Both the position numbers and the translations under genes were made by a program. A stretch of 64,000 nt of DNA from Cymodocea nodosa (taxonomy: Eukaryota > Streptophyta > Magnoliopsida > Alismatales > Cymodoceaceae), in assembly GCA_036874045.1 (NCBI GenBank), contig CM072342.1:4362501-4426500 (forward strand). The letters are read 5' to 3'. The notes under the pieces were generated by a model. That model had not been told where the DNA came from and did not search any database. It saw nothing but the letters and a program-made list of their open reading frames with translations. Every line of letters begins with the position of its first letter. Within the stretch, counting starts at the first letter, position 1. Positions 36,996 to 48,927 of this stretch are shown here, piece after piece.

Positions 36996-39900
36996 TCAAG
37001 ATCTTACGCTAGAACCGACATAATCAAAACCTGACACAAAGAATGCAAGGGCTTGGATGAAGAGGAAAACAAAATATCCTTTCCTTTTGTAGATGACGTC
37101 GAACAGTCCACTCAATGTCAAAAAGATGCCAACACAAATCTCTGAGTAGTGAATTCTGTAGTAGGAAAAGAACAAAAATCACGAGTTAGAAAAACCCATC
37201 GTTTCACAGCATGCATGTGTATAAGTGTATAATAGGTTGATTTCTCTGGAGGGTTATCTGTGGAACTTCTTCACATGCATCTTTGTACTTTTTTATAAAT
37301 ATGTGAGGGGCAAAAAGCAATCGTATGACCATACATAGATGGGGAAATTTTCATTTCCAATAGATTACAGTTGATCTTTCTTGTAAAGGTTTAAAAAATT
37401 ACCAATTTTTGTTAAATTTCAGGCATTGAATTTGCAATCAAAATATCTTAATGAATAAAAATCATATTAAGTTGAAATTTAATATGTAGTAGAAATGTTC
37501 TTTCTATAGAGACATCTTGTGAGTACGTAATGCAACATAGATTAAAATAAAATTTGAAATTTGACAAATGAAGAAAAAAGAAAGGAGAAAACAAAATGAG
37601 ACAATGAATTCTGTAGACAATAGGTTCAATTTGGCCAAATATTCAAGGAAAACTATTATATATATATTCATGTATATATTTATATGTATATGTATACCTG
37701 TGCCAAAACCTTTTTGGAGAAATCTTATTCTCCTCAATCTTTAGTTTGATCTCATTAGCCATCACTTGCTCACTCTTATCACTACCATCATCAGCTTCTA
37801 TATCATTGTACTTGTTAATGAGGGTGTCTCCTAGCTTTTCAGTGACGACCCACTCATTTGCTCCGCCCCCATCCAACAAGCCAGTGATTGCTGCTTTGAT
37901 CCGATGCAAGGACATGACATTCTCAAAGAGTAACCAAAACACAAGTAGATGGAAAGAGCTGTACATGGCCCATTAATTAGGAAATCATACAAGCACAATG
38001 TGGAATTTAAATTTTTTTGTTCTGTAAAAATGAAATGGGCAAAACCACTATGTTGTACCTGGGCGTTCCAACTGACTTACAGAGGGTGATCATTGTGGGC
38101 ACATACACAACACCCCATAGAGGAATGTTCACTTCTATGATCCAAACCGACGCTGGGATGACAATGCAGTAGAAGATGAATGTGGTTGCATGGGCTGCAA
38201 TCTTCCCGACAAAGAAGAAGCTGTAGAACACATAGAGTTTCTTCCATATGGACACTTTCTGCAACAAGGTTTTTTTAGAAAAATGAATCTATCAATAACA
38301 AGTAATGTGACTATCAAATTTTCCATATATTCTTTTTTTTAAGCGGCAATTTGCCATACATTCTATTAGCATAGCGATTCTTTTTTTCTATGTTCTTTCA
38401 TAATTTTAACTTGTATGATGGAAGGACGTAACCTTGGCTGTCATGATCTCTATTGCCATTTTTTTGAATAGATTTGCAGGACCACAAGACCATCGGTGTT
38501 GTTGAAATCTATAAGCTTTGTACGTGCTTGGCAACTCACTCTTAACCTGCAATTACAATGGACATTTCTTTTCTTATTAGAAAAGGAGAAGATGATCTTT
38601 GGCTATTTCATCAATTGGAAACTCTTTTTAAATTAAACACATGGTATTCATTACAAATGCAGTCCTACATAAGAAACAATAGAAGTTATTGCCTTTTAAA
38701 GCGAACTTACTAGATAAGTATTGTTTCTTTTTGAAAATGAGTCAATTAAGTATTCTTGATTATCATATTTTTTGTTTCCATAAGTTAGTAAAGAAGAAAA
38801 TTCACCTGTATACTACCCACATACACAAAATTCCAACCTTGTAGACTTGCACGAACAGCCAAGTCCATGTCCTCTACAGTAGTTCGATCATTCCATCCTC
38901 CTGCGTCATTAATTGCTGAAATTCTCCATACTCCTGCCGTCCCTGCAAAAGAGGTAAGGATAACACAATGCCCGTGTTTTTTAGGAAATATATCAATAGG
39001 AAATATGGAGTTCATATCTGATGCCACAGCAGTAGAACAATTTAATTCCATCGATCACCACTGATTACATGATATACTATCGTGTGTCAAATTACCAAGT
39101 GAGATGGGAATTCAGTCATGACGCCAGTCAAGGGTGTAAGATAGTAATGCCTTTAGATGGGTGTCTACGTACCTTTGAAATATATATAAAACATATTATA
39201 TTTCACCCACCATCATCATACGTGTTGTTATATGACAATAGGGGGGTTTTTAAAAAAAAATATAAAAGAGAGTGATTAAAAGTAGAGCTGCAGACAGGAG
39301 TTACATGACAATAGGAGGTTTTTTGAAAGTATGTAAAATTAATGTCACGGGGTTTTATGAATTGAAAATCTACTTCAAATATATTAAATTAATTTAATAT
39401 TACTAAACATCATGGTTGCAAAATGAAATAATGACAACTAACAAAAATTGATTTTTTAAAAAAAAAAATATAATCAAAACAATTAACAACCCTAGTATCA
39501 TAAGCAGTTTTTAAGACTGTCATTAATTTTAGGGAATCATATGAAAATTATCCTATGGAATATTATAACCATGATTTTTACATTGAAGAGAATTGAAAAA
39601 ATTGTCCATGGTATTACAAGAAAAAAGTTAAAAATGTGACTTTAAATATATAAATAACTTACCATTAAAACCAAAAAAAGCAAATGTAGATGAACCTCCT
39701 TCTTGCTCCACCTTAAAGTGGTAATCTAGTGACATCTCTTGCATCCTTGTTAGCATGCACTCGTCAGCATTCACTGCAAAAGAAAAAAAAATAAATTTTT
39801 GAAATCTAAAATTTTCAAGTACGGTATTTCTATCTTATGATATTAGAACTATCGTATTCATTAATAGAATATCAATGATTCATTTAAGTAATAGATGCTC

Positions 39901-42900
39901 CTGTTATGCAGTTAGGAGGAAACAATGATAGGTTATATAGTTGTTTTTTGGTTATAGGAGGCAACAATGAAAGACCTCAGCTTAAATTTGTTGGTTATAA
40001 CATTGAAAATTCAGAACTTAGACGTGAACCGGGTATCTTGAAAGAAAAGGGCATTTGATATAATATAGCTGTTATGATCGAAGTTGAGCAAAACATATGA
40101 TTTGATACCCATGTTTCCAAGGAATTAATTGGTGGAGCAGAAACCATACCAAACTTCCACCTTGCCTGGACAAGAGCAACATCCGGATTATGTACAAGGA
40201 AAGGCATGGATTGCATCAAGAAGTCCGGTGGGGGCTGGAAATCAGCGTCGAACATGGCAACAAAATCACACTTGTGCACGTAATGATGCTTCATCCCTTC
40301 CTTCAGTGCACCTGCTTTGTACCCCTTCCTGTTGTCCCTCACCTCATAGTGGATGTTGATCCCCTTGCTTCTCCATCTACAACACTCTAACTCCACTAGA
40401 TCCTGCACATTTTTTCTCTGAGTCGTTAAACAACTATGAAATGGCGATAGAGATCATCTAATGTTCAACATGCATGCAAATGATTAGTTAGTCTCCTTAA
40501 CACAAAATGATAACGATAATAATTAAGTTGATCCTTAAATATTATTTATAATATAAAAGAATCTTCATCATCATTAGAATAATCTTAAATTGAAAAAGAG
40601 TTCGCATATATATAAGGAAAAATCTCTCTGTTCTTAACCATTTAGTTATGAGTGAATATTTACATTTCAAAATCACATTTTATTGGACCGGAATCCCAAT
40701 ACATATTCAATCTGAAAATAAAGATTCTAAAGAGAATGCTGGAATGGTCTCAAACTGAAAAGTTCAAAAACATGTGTGTGTGTGTGTGTGTGCTGGTCGA
40801 ACCTTCAGACAAACTTCCAGGTAACATCATCGATCTCGGCGAAATCATTCGGTAGTAAAAAGACGACTTCCATCCTCGTACTCTCCTTGCAAACTCTGCA
40901 ATGAGTGGGTAGTCGATGGGTGGGAGGGGGGGCACGCATTTCCACAAACGGGTGGCGTGCATGGGCATATGGAATTTACAAAAGACAAGGGACCACCATC
41001 TCACCTCCAGCAGAGCATTCTCTCCTAAACGTTCCTCAACGTAAAAAGCTGGTGAGAGGCGCTGAGGCATCGGATTGCGTCATCTCCTCCGACAATCGAT
41101 TTACCAAGTAAGAATTTCATTCCCGACAGGGATGAGTGTGGTGGGTGATGTTGGGAGCCACCAAAGTCGATTTTTGACGATAAAGCTGGACCACCATCGC
41201 GGTTGCATCCAACCAATCCATCACCAATATGGCACCTGAGTTCTTCCAACCAATCGTCGACTTTCTGTTGTAGTTGTATTTTTTAAAAGTTTTTACATAA
41301 TTTTTGATTATAAATCAAATAATTTCTATCAAATTAAATCTCAACCATATATTTTCAAATACATGATCAAGATCGGGACACAACTCGATCGGAAATTTTC
41401 ACGTGGCGCAGAATCCGTCTCGGTCAATCCGGCCACCATTTTTTTTTTTTCAAAGTCCCACCGTTTTTTTGGTGAAGGTGTTAAAGTATCTTACGTTGTT
41501 GGTACTTAAAAGGTATCTATGTATTAGAAAATGGGGAAAAAAAAAGATAAAAATATTATAAAAAGTGATAAAAAGTAATGAAAAGTTAGTAAAAAATTAA
41601 GATATTGTGTATAAAATAGAAAATGATAGAATTTAAAATATGTATGTTTGTATATAGAATAGAAAATGATAAAAAATTATAGAATATAATATATATATAT
41701 ATATTTATAAAATAAAAATGTTAAATTAATAAAATAAATATTTTTTATATTTATTTACAAAATAGAAAATAATAAAATTTATTATAGATAATATAAAATA
41801 AAGTCATTTATGATAATTATTACAATATAAAATATATTTTACATATTTTTATTATTTCACATCTCTCGTAATATCAATTCTCATCTATTAAAGACATAAA
41901 TAATTTATATATCAAAATTACATATTGTTAATATATTATGTGATAATTTATATTTTTTTTTCTTTATTTTCATCCATTTCAGAGGTCAAAATGTTAAAAA
42001 ATGAAAAAAAAAATCTTATATATCAAGAAAAAAGATAAAAAATGACAAAAAATTATTTAACGTACAGATACTTAAAAAATAATAAAAAATTTCTTTTCGA
42101 TATTTTTCATCATTTTTTTTAATGTACAAATATCTCCTTGTTTTACTGTGATTGAACGTTGTACAAATCACGTGTCAGGTTTTTCTTTTTTTAAGCATTA
42201 TTTTTTAAATATATTCCATTGATTCTTAAATTAATAGATCCGAAGTTACGATTTTTGTATATGATGCACTTATTGTCTAAATACATAATACAAGATAACA
42301 TATCATCGACTTTGTTAATTTTTTATATATTTATCTACTTGATTATATTTGGCAACCGACAAAATACGGATGCTTGGAAAATCGAACGTACATAATGGCA
42401 AAATTAACATATATAAGAAGTGGAAATTATTTTTTTCCGTAGAAATGCATCTGATTTACCTTGACAACGGGGTCCGTGGAGTCGTCAAGCACTTGTATTA
42501 TAATCCGATCCGGTGGCCACTTCAATTCACATGCTGCTTTGATGGATAACTTGTACACCTTGACCACATCATTAACCAATGCATACATAATCAACTTTTT
42601 TTCTCGGATAATAGCACGACAATTTAATTAAAGAAGAATAATGATATCTTCGTAAAGATAAGAATTGTCATTATGGAAAGATATTTCTAAAGATGCGGAG
42701 AGGTTTAATTTTTAAATCTAAATATTTGGATGTAGATCCAGGATTTAAATCTAAACACTTACGAGATGGTTTGATTTTTCTTAGGAAATGGTAAAATTAA
42801 TTAAATGAAATGCGGGCGTATGTTTCAGTACAATGATTGATCCAGGACCGCCACTGGGAGCGTGTACTGTACCTCTTTCTCGTTGTACATGGGGATTTGG

Positions 42901-43205
42901 ACGAGCACCGTGGGATGAGCGTCAAGTCCGACCTCCAGGTCCGGCGCCGCGGCAGAAGAGCCGCCGACGTCCATCGGCTCCCACTTGTACCGTCTCTCGG
43001 GCCCGAGGCGGAGGACTTTGACGGCGAGGGTGACGACCCCCAGGGCGAGCTTCTCGACCAGAATCATCAGCGTCATCGCCAAGCAGATGATCGCGGTCAT
43101 CTTCAACGTCGGCGCCAGCAGCGTCACTCTTATCTCCGTCCACACCTGCTTTGCGATGTCCGGCAGGAGGGACACTAATGCCGCGTCCAGAACCAAAGAT
43201 CCCAT
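36996..43205 (-). CDS. CSLA: CslA-c: diverged CslA (gluco)mannan 4-beta-mannosyltransferase paralogue
   Basis: Nine exons in phase give 555 aa: 43205-42873, 42558-42460, 40402-40150, 39773-39663, 38942-38806, 38546-38433, 38258-38059, 37958-37698, 37155-36996. Internal exons 2-7 have the same lengths as in CslA-a and CslA-b, so the gene structure is conserved. The N-terminus is short and lacks the Ser-rich block (start [10 protein letters not shown], the only in-frame ATG). A membrane segment lies at about 28-60. Catalytic residues: DDSTD (136-140), DAD (196-198), TVEDMD (D290) and QQHRW (326-330). Exon 8 is 63 nt longer, adding an acidic, lysine-rich cytosolic stretch ([11 protein letters not shown]), and the C-terminus ends DYVGSSVRS. 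All introns fit GT-AG, including intron 5 (CAG/GTGAAT). Intron 2 is 1.9 kb and contains a MITE-like element. CslA family function is as for CslA-a; substrate preference cannot be read from sequence. Confidence 0.92.
40773..40792. repeat. (TG)n microsatellite in CslA-c intron 2
   Basis: About ten TG units, next to a GC-richer part of the intron. Confidence 0.9.
40800..41270 (-). other. GC-richer coding-like island inside CslA-c intron 2
   Basis: Two overlapping minus-strand open frames (41249-41025 and 41070-40750) cover a stretch clearly less AT-rich than the rest of the intron. Words such as [15 protein letters not shown] look protein-like, but I recognise no domain. It may be a captured gene fragment or a transposon piece. 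Confidence 0.3.
41512..42137. mobile_element. MITE-like element, copy 2
   Basis: About 626 bp, aligning end to end with 29233-29859. The ends are imperfect inverted repeats (left GGTATCTATGTATTAG, right the complement of GGAGATATTTGTACATTA). It lies in intron 2 of CslA-c. No clear target duplication. Confidence 0.6.
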
Positions 43206-46200
43206 TTCCACGGTTGAGGTGCCCGGGCTCCTCCCCTTTTTGTATTTGTCCCGAAGGAAATCGACAACCGTGGCAACTGGTGATGGCTCGCTCAACTCAC
43301 TGTGAGTGGTGGATCGGAACACCGAAAAAAAATCAAACAAGTACGCTAACACAGCTCATGTATACGCATCTGTCTTGCGGCTTCTTCTCCTGTATATGCA
43401 TGTATGTGTCTAAAACGGAGAAGAAGTGTGTGACCGATCTTGGAGATCTGTAGGAACGCAACAACATCAAGTTGTACCTCCTAAAAAATAATCGGACACA
43501 CATGTTGCACATGGGCATGGCAGTGCGTGCATGACCTTAAATGAAACACTCAAGGGAATCGTTCGTTTAACTTCTTAGTCATGAATGCAGCCCACTGTAT
43601 ATAGGGCGAAATTGTATGGTTCCCGGCAAAGGTCACATGTGTGGTGGGAAGAGATAATTGACAACCATAGGCTTTTGGTACAAAGCCAGCAGTGGAGCTC
43701 GGAAGGGAGGAAGGTGGAAAGCAGATCGAGCCGCAGAAAGAAGACGATCCGGGGAAAAATTATATTGAAGGCGTAAAAATTAAGATGATGATGCATGCAC
43801 AGAGACAAAGGTGGACAGGGGAACAACTCGGTGTTTGAGCTATCAATGAATGTGTTTGATTACTTCTCTAACTTTAATTACCATATGGAGTAAGTTAGAA
43901 TTGGGTGAGGAACAAAATTGAAGTAGAGTTACTTCTGGATAATTCTGAACAGCCGCCGTCATCTAGAACTTAGAACTACATGAATGAGTAATGCCGTTTG
44001 TTTCTATGCTGTCTAAGAGAAAACATTGCCACCGAGAACACAAAAGTACCTGTAACGACATTGCCGATCGTTAAGATTGCCAGCCTACAAATACCTCCTC
44101 CTCTTCGATTGCCATATTGTAAGAAAACATTCTACAAATGTATTTCAGTTAAAAATTAAATGCATGAATAAGATGTTTTAGTCATTCAAACAATATTATA
44201 TAACAAACACTATAACATATAAAATAAAAAAATATTACAACATAACATTAATTCAACATACATTAAATATACCACTAACATATCATCGAACATTGTAGCC
44301 ACATAAATATAAGTTCATCATTTATTATAACCTATATGTTCAAGTGGATATGCTAAATTGTAGTCATATTATGTGTATATAAGAAATTGATCTTGCATTT
44401 ATGCATTTTGTAATAACTTCATAGGTTAAAATATTTTACTATTACTCAAATCAGGTAAGTCAAAGTAAAACTTGAACAACTTCTACTTGTTTTCTATTCT
44501 GTCCTAACTTCGTTCCTTCACGTTACTCAAGCGATGTAATGCTTGAAGTCTTTTAACCCTACTAATATCTTCTTTTTCACAATATAACTTGAAAGCTTCT
44601 ACTATATCTTTAATTGCTACTGTGTGATTATTTATTGAGATTCTATATGTGGTCTTATTTGCTTACCCTTATTCTTTTGAATGCCACTAATGCTTGAAGG
44701 GAAGCTTGTTCTTGTAGTATTAGATTTAGAATTTAGATGAACTTATGTAGTAGACATGAGAATGTCATCATATAAAGTCTCATCTTGGTGAATTCTAATA
44801 TCATCATTAAACTACATGGTGTCTACTAATTGTCTACTATGGTTTCTAGTTGTCATACTTGTTCCAAAGAGTACCTGTAGTTGCTCATAAATCAAACCAA
44901 GTTTTCCTTTATATTGTTTACATTCTAAATGTACTTATAAAAAAATATAACAAATATTAATAGATACAACATAATAAAGTTCTTAATTTCATAAATAAAT
45001 ATTACCTTTACAAATTCATTTCAAATTTCATCAAAAATATTTGTATACCCACAAATAAAATCCCAACCCCAACCACTTTAATTTACAATCTTTGAGTAAT
45101 TCTTGTGCATCAATCACTAAGTATTCATTTGACTATTAACATTTTTTTTTTGTAATTCTTGTACCTGTACAATCATTTTATTTTGCTATTATCTCATTCC
45201 ATGCTTCCATTCAAATTTTTCCATCATTTGTTTTTATATTTTCTTCGTTAACTATTTCAACTAGAATATTTAATGTTTCTTTATTTACTTTTGTACTCCA
45301 AGTGCAATAACTTCTTTTTACAATATTTTCATTATCTAAAGTAGTCATTATGTTCAAGCACTTATAAAAATATTAAAATACTACATATACAAATGCAAGT
45401 TATGTTAACTATTGACAAAACACACTATAGCCATATTGAATATAAGAAAAAAAACTCTATTATATTAACATAATGCAACAAACTTATAAAATAAGAAGAA
45501 TAAACCAAGGTGGGACCTTGGTAGACCAAAACCAACCTACTAGCCACAAGGAATGTGGTGAAGTAAGAACCCCTTAACCATTATACCCACATTTTGAAAA
45601 GCAACTACTACCCACATCAAATCAAATAAGGCTAATTATAGGTTTGATTGATTTTTCACAACACACATGAGCCCTCTAATTTTGCAAGATTTGATAAAGT
45701 TTTGATTTAGATATGATTTTTGCACCAAAGATGTGTTTCTAGAAAGTTTACATAACTGTTTTATGCCCTATCAGTAAATCTGACATTTTTAGAGTTCTAT
45801 AATGAGTTAATCTACAAAACTAAAACAATGCAATGCTATGTTCAATTACAGAATTGTTCTATAATGCAATGCTATGTTCAAAAATAGTTTGAAGTTACTT
45901 GTAGACAGAGTAATGTCTTCCTTTACATTGCTTACAATCAAGATGTTTCTATAATTAAAAAGATGAATTTATCAAATTGAAGTCAACAAATAGAAATGAG
46001 TAAAATTTCTTACCTCAACAAATTCTTTTCAAATTTCTTCAAGTATATTAGTAAACCCATTGATGTATTCCCAACCTCATCTACTTTGACTTGAAATTTT
46101 TTTGTAGTTTGTGTGCATTAATCACTAGGTCTTCATATGACTATCTACATTTTTCCCTGTAATGCTACTTTCTGTCTTTTCATTATATTCTTTCTAAAAC

Positions 46201-46212
46201 ATGAATGATGTT
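43206..46212. other. Divergent spacer, CslA-c side, with possible Myb/SANT-like transposon relics
   Basis: This is the leader and promoter of CslA-c, then AT-rich sequence. On the minus strand, about 45330-44990 and again about 46150-46010 carry related segments whose broken translation resembles the Myb/SANT-like proteins accompanying PIF/Harbinger transposons (pieces such as LNILVEIVNEENIK, EAWNEII and LKWLGLGFYLWVY). Stops interrupt both. The assignment is tentative. Confidence 0.35.
43598..43605 (-). promoter_or_regulatory. TATA box candidate of CslA-c
   Basis: The minus strand reads CCTATATACAGTGGG, a good TATA context, about 395 bp before the ATG. If used, the leader is long and contains upstream ATGs, including one at 43518 that opens 61 codons. 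Confidence 0.45.
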
Positions 46213-46490
46213 CTCATGGCCATTATCTTTATTGATAAATTATGTAAATTTATTAATTTTTAATAAATTAATATTACATTTTTAGAAATTTTGATTAGAC
46301 TTGATCAAATTGAAAATTTCGATTGGACTTGATCAAAAAATTCAATTAAATTGGAATTCCAATTCGAATTGGAAATTTTGTATCAAGATCAAGGGGGGTT
46401 TAAGAAGGTTTGTGTATGAGGAAAAGTAAAGGAAAGTTAGAGAAAGTAAGGTTAGAAATATGCATGTTTATGTAGCTTAGAAAGTTGACA
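46213..46490 (+). repeat. Long inverted repeat, left arm
   Basis: About 278 bp, reverse-complementary to 47815-48057. Shared words include TATCTTTATTGATAAATTA, ATATTACATTTTTAGAAATT, AAAGTAAAGGAAAG and GTTAGAAATATGCATGTTT. Together with the right arm it frames a 1.3-kb spacer like a long-TIR DNA transposon. Confidence 0.75.
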
Positions 46491-46654
46491 GAAAGAATTT
46501 GTCACTTGTCATCGTATAAAAGGAATAACTTTGCTTTGAAAAGTTTTAGTAATTTGAAACTTTCTGAGCCCCAACCTTTCGAAAATAGAGTAAACCCATG
46601 TCTAAGTTGTGTGCCGCCCTTTCTTCCCTATTTCTTACAAAGCTGCAAAACCAA

Positions 46655-46790
46655 GATTTCTTCTCATTGAAAGAGCCAGATTGACCAATTTCTTTGAGAT
46701 TTCTTCCTATTCTTTAAGCCAGATTGATTGATTTCTTCAAGATTTCTTCTTGTTCTTCGAGCTAGATTGATTGATTTCCCTTGTAAAGTT
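46655..46790. repeat. Tandem repeat, about 45-bp units
   Basis: Three imperfect units built on AGCCAGATTGATTGATTTC and AAGATTTCTTC words, inside the spacer of the inverted repeat pair. Confidence 0.65.
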
Positions 46791-47814
46791 GAAAAGTTGT
46801 AAAGTCAAGCACCACTGGTTCTTCTTCATAGTTCTTCAACACAGCCAACAAAAGCCAGTAAGTTCATTGGACGAAACTAGTAAGCTTGCTTCCTCTTCTT
46901 GAATCCCTTGTTTTCTTATTTTCTTATGGTGTTCATTAATCTTGCATCATTTTTTGTTGTTGTAAAGGTTACATCTCACATTAATGGTGTTTGTTAATCT
47001 CCATGAAGCTAATAAAAGCTTCATTTGTATCTGTTATCAATGAGTGTTTTTTTTATGTATTATCATTCTTCTCTCAAAGATATGACATAAAGAATTGAGA
47101 GATGGAATTTTTGAAGTATTGATTGTAACAAAAATGAAATACTACCACATGGGTCTACTATTTTTAATAAGTATTGGAGGAGCATCCTAGCACATGTTTA
47201 ACATCAGTAATATATACTCCATGTATTTACTTACAGATAAGCATGCCTATTAGAACCTCTAGGAACCATGGTTACTTCCCATGGCCCATATTTGTTAGAA
47301 GAAGCTATTTATTATTTAGATCACTGTGGTATACTTGAAACATTTTGATGATATATTTGTCAATCCTTATTTCTTTCCTTAGTATAGTTTCTATTAGAGT
47401 CATTGGAGAAGGAAATGGCTTCTTTTATTTATTTCTTTTTTTAATTTCTACCAATCTATTTTTTCAAATGATAATTTTTTAAGCATAAACATTCTTGTAT
47501 AAGTTTCTAACTTCTTGTGGAATCCCCATTTGAGTTGACAATATGGAATTTTGACTTTTTAGAGCTACTAGAAGCTAATGCTTAGAATCTATTTAGAAGT
47601 GATTTCAGATGTATCTCTCTAGTCACTATTCTCAAGCCTAAATCCTTCTCTTTTTTATGATTGAGTTTTGTGTAGTTGTCCCCAAGCTTCACCTCCAAGG
47701 AGTAGAACTTAAGAAACAATATCACATGCTCTCTCAATGAGATAGTTTTAGTAGTCCAAAACTTTTTAGAGGAAATTTATTTCTTTTATATGATGAAAAA
47801 TGAGAGACTTTTTT

Positions 47815-48057
47815 TGTCATTTTTTGAATTATACAAACATGCATATTTCTAACTTCACTTTCATTTTCTTTACTTTCCTTTACTTTTTCTCTCCTAACTT
47901 TAATTGATCTCAATATAGAATTTCTGACCTAATTGAAATTTTTGATCAGATCCAATTGAAAATTTCAATTTGATTGGGTAATTTCTAAAAATGTAATATT
48001 AATTTATTAAAAATTAATAAATTTACGTAATTTATCGATAAAGACAATGACCATGTG
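47815..48057 (-). repeat. Long inverted repeat, right arm
   Basis: About 243 bp, the reverse complement of 46213-46490 with small indels. The outer ends read CTCATGG and CACATGG. The nine bases flanking each side do not match, so no target duplication survives or the true ends lie elsewhere. Confidence 0.75.
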
Positions 48058-48927
48058 ACTATTCAAACTTTTTAAGCCCCTACAACACTATATATATAAA
48101 TCATGGAAAAATATGTGTAAGCATAATTATGATTAACAACTAATTAATGATCTTGCTATTGTTGTTAGTGACGTAAGTGATTCATTTAATCATTGATTTA
48201 AGTTGGATATGTTGAAAAATCTTATAATTATTTTAATGTTATTTGTAATGTTAAAGATGTATAAGTAAAGTACAAAAAAAATGCATTTTAAATGTAATAC
48301 AAGTAATTATTAAATATTTAAATGTAATTAAAAAAAATAAATATTACTATCTCATACATGTACGATATGATGTCTTCTACCGTCTACGTGGATGAGAACG
48401 TTTTTCAAGGTCTTTTGTTGTGAGTTAGAAATTTTTTTAATAATGCGGTAGAAGTAGAAATATAAAAATAAAACCTCAATTATGTCACTACAGTTAGAAA
48501 ATAGTTCAAAAATATTATAAAAATTGAAAGTAAAATCTTATCATTTCGTCTGTGCAAGATAAAGCCAACAGATGTGGTATTTGCCTCGGCATTAAAAAAA
48601 TTTGCAATGTGTCATAGTTGAACTTCTTGTTTGAAGTAAATATTTTTAATTACTTTTATCTTTAAATCTGTGGTTAAATTTCTTAACCAAATATTTGGAA
48701 AATATGATTATTTCTTTTGAACGTGGGTTCAAACTAAGGCGAGTACGACAGACGTACGATAGCAAAAAAAATTGAAACTTTGAAAATGAAAATGCAAAAC
48801 AATACAAAGAAAAGGGGGGGGGGGGTTCATCTCGTGCATGTGTGGGGCCGGTAGTACTCGTTGTTGCGATTCATTGTTGGTAGTATCGTCCATCGCAACA
48901 GTCGCAGGTGAGCTGTTGGCCTTGGGA
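48058..48927. other. Upstream region of starch synthase II
   Basis: AT-rich promoter-side sequence ending in a run of 12 G (48814-48825) and a short GC-rich leader. No clear TATA element was identified. Confidence 0.45.

Noticed and set aside
48838-48927. Upstream ATG at 48838 as the start of starch synthase II
   Set aside because: The 30 extra residues are not transit-like, and the ATG at 48928 has a better context (G at -3 and +4) and opens a typical MA-start plastid leader. Not excluded, since the frame is open.
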